NCBI GenBank assembly: GCA_946885665.1
Contig: CAMPGT010000231.1
Span: forward strand, 1 to 6,366
Source: an uncultured Chitinophagaceae bacterium
GTDB lineage: Bacteria; Bacteroidota; Bacteroidia; Chitinophagales; Chitinophagaceae
DNA length: 6,366 nt
Direction: 5' to 3'
A model generated the notes under the pieces. That model was not told the origin of the DNA. It worked only from the letters and a program-made list of their open reading frames with translations, and made no database searches. The first letter of the stretch is position 1. Each line of letters begins with the position of its first letter. Shown one piece after another: positions 5,058-6,366 of the stretch. Made by a program: the position numbers and the translations under genes.

Positions 5058-6366
5058 ATGATGACGAAAATTCACTTCGCATATCTATCCCTGTTTCTTT
5101 TCATCTCATTCGTTGCGCCGGCGCAGGATGCCGTTAAAGCCGGAGAATTTATTGTGGAACCGCCAACGCTCACCAACCTCGGCTTTGAATGGCACATTAC
5201 CGGCGACAGCAACCGCAACGCCACTGTCGAGGCCAGCTACCGCGTGGCCGGCACCGAAAAGTGGCAGCCCGCTCTTCCCCTGTTGAGACTCGGCGGCGAG
5301 CGTGTTATCCGCAAAACAGAGTTCCTCGATTACACGGTGCCGCACATGTTTGCGGGAAGCATACTGGATGTACTTCCCAATACGGAATACGAATGTCGCT
5401 TTGCCTTATCCGATCCTGATGGCGCAGAAGGCAAGACCGTGCAGCTCGTAAAAGTAAAAACGCGTACCGAACCCAAAGCGGCAAGCGATGGCCGCATCCT
5501 GCATGTATACCCCGTAGATTGGAAAGGCGAAATGCAGCAACCGGCATTTCTGGGACTAAAGGCCGCTTATTACGGTTCGGGGCTCGGCGACTGGTCGGTA
5601 GTGAGCGAACGAAAAGTGCACCCTGGCGATATCCTGGTCGTGCACGCAGGCATGTACAAAGCAGACCGCCTGAATTATGTTGAACCCAACGGCCTCTCGT
5701 TCGACGGCACCTATGTACTCACGGCAAAGGGTACAGCAGAGCGGCCGATTGTGATCCGCGGCGCAGGCGATGGAGAAGTGATTTTCGACGGCGCCGGTGC
5801 ACACCGCCTGTTCGACGTAACCGGTACACGTCATCATATTTTTGAAGGACTCACCATCAGGAATACCGACATCGCTTTCGTTGCGGGGCAGAAGGAAGTG
5901 GCCGGCGCCTCCGATCTTACCATTCGCAACTGCCGGCTGGAAGATGTTGGCATCGCCGTTACAACGGAATATGCCGGCTCAAAAAACTTTTACATTGCCG
6001 ATAATGTAATGATTGGCCGCGATGACCGCTACAGGCTGCGGGGATGGGCCAATCCGGGGGTGTACCCGCCCAACCAATTGAATAGTTACATGGCCATCCG
6101 GGTGTATGGTTCGGGCCACGTGATTTGCCACAATGCCATCGCCTATTTTCATGACGGCATTTGCGTTTCCACATACGGAACACCTGAAAAGGAACAGGAC
6201 CTGAAAGCAGTGGCCATCGACATTTACAATAACGACATTCACCTTGTTGCCGACGACTTCATCGAATCGGACGGAGGCGTTCACAACATCAGGGTAATGA
6301 GAAACCGCGGCGTGAATGCCGGCCAGTGCGGATTAAGTGCGCAACCTGTGTTTGGCGGACCGGCGT
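5058..6366 (+). CDS. Secreted Fn3-like / right-handed parallel beta-helix protein (3' end outside window)
   Basis: A frame open from ATG 5058 to the window edge gives 436 residues without a stop. A second ATG follows at once, so the start could be 5061. Residues 1-22 form a signal peptide: Lys4, hydrophobic core to Val19, and an APA|Q cleavage site before Gln23, so the protein is exported. Residues about 31-137 look like a fibronectin type III domain (VLPNTEYECRFALSDPDG at 105-122). From about 145 a pectate-lyase-like beta-helix begins (GDILVVHAGMYKADR, 190-204; PIVIRGAGDGEVIFDG, 230-245). It is followed by coils with regularly placed Asn (FEGLTIRNT, LTIRNCRLED, FYIADNVMIG, VICHNAIAYF, IDIYNNDIHLV, IRVMRNRGVN). 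Such proteins usually bind or cleave acidic or plant polysaccharides, but here activity is unproven. An acidic cluster, DDFIESDGG (399-407), may be functional. Further coils and any C-terminal secretion signal lie beyond the window. No Shine-Dalgarno is evident. Confidence 0.88.
   Translation, partial: MMTKIHFAYLSLFLFISFVAPAQDAVKAGEFIVEPPTLTNLGFEWHITGDSNRNATVEASYRVAGTEKWQPALPLLRLGGERVIRKTEFLDYTVPHMFAGSILDVLPNTEYECRFALSDPDGAEGKTVQLVKVKTRTEPKAASDGRILHVYPVDWKGEMQQPAFLGLKAAYYGSGLGDWSVVSERKVHPGDILVVHAGMYKADRLNYVEPNGLSFDGTYVLTAKGTAERPIVIRGAGDGEVIFDGAGAHRLFDVTGTRHHIFEGLTIRNTDIAFVAGQKEVAGASDLTIRNCRLEDVGIAVTTEYAGSKNFYIADNVMIGRDDRYRLRGWANPGVYPPNQLNSYMAIRVYGSGHVICHNAIAYFHDGICVSTYGTPEKEQDLKAVAIDIYNNDIHLVADDFIESDGGVHNIRVMRNRGVNAGQCGLSAQPVFGGPA

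Noticed and set aside
5106..6284. Several minus-strand frames (74-101 codons) opposite the beta-helix gene
   Set aside because: The plus strand is open for 436 codons with a signal peptide and clear Fn3 and beta-helix patterns, so the minus frames are shadows.

Overview
The window (6366 bp, roughly half G+C) carries three complete protein genes and two genes cut by its edges. It looks like a piece of a Bacteroidota chromosome, perhaps a Chitinophagaceae-type soil bacterium. This is an inference from the absence of convincing Shine-Dalgarno sequences, A/T-rich sequence before most start codons, the secreted beta-helix protein with an 'APA|Q' signal-peptide end, and the family mix. No rRNA, tRNA, CRISPR array, insertion sequence or phage gene was seen.

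Layout: (1) Bases 1-74 hold the last 23 codons of an unidentified plus-strand gene, followed by a clear intrinsic terminator at 97-121. (2) Bases 241-1650, plus strand, encode a berberine-bridge-enzyme-like FAD-linked oxidase. (3) Bases 4950-1671, minus strand, hold a tight two-gene operon: a six-helix membrane histidine kinase (3361-4950), then 22 bp later a fused response regulator / glutaredoxin-like / thioredoxin-reductase-like flavoprotein (1671-3338). The operon converges on the oxidase with only 20 bp between stop codons. (4) From 5058 to the window end, plus strand, runs a secreted protein with an Fn3-like domain and a right-handed parallel beta-helix. It is divergent from the kinase across a 107-bp intergenic region and is truncated at its 3' end.

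The most interesting unit is the minus-strand operon. The kinase has an intact H-box and ATPase boxes but carries about 115 extra residues between the two helices of its dimerisation/phosphotransfer hairpin. Its apparent partner has an intact receiver domain, but its output is not DNA-binding: it is a pyridine-nucleotide flavoprotein that has lost the CxxC of thioredoxin reductase, with a degenerate glutaredoxin-like domain (NxxC) between receiver and flavoprotein. The architecture suggests a two-component system whose output is a phosphorylation-controlled flavoenzyme or redox sensor. Fused regulator/thioredoxin-reductase proteins are known as an annotation family, so the architecture is not new, but as far as I know its chemistry is unsettled. 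The flanking oxidase and beta-helix genes have no evident functional link to it.
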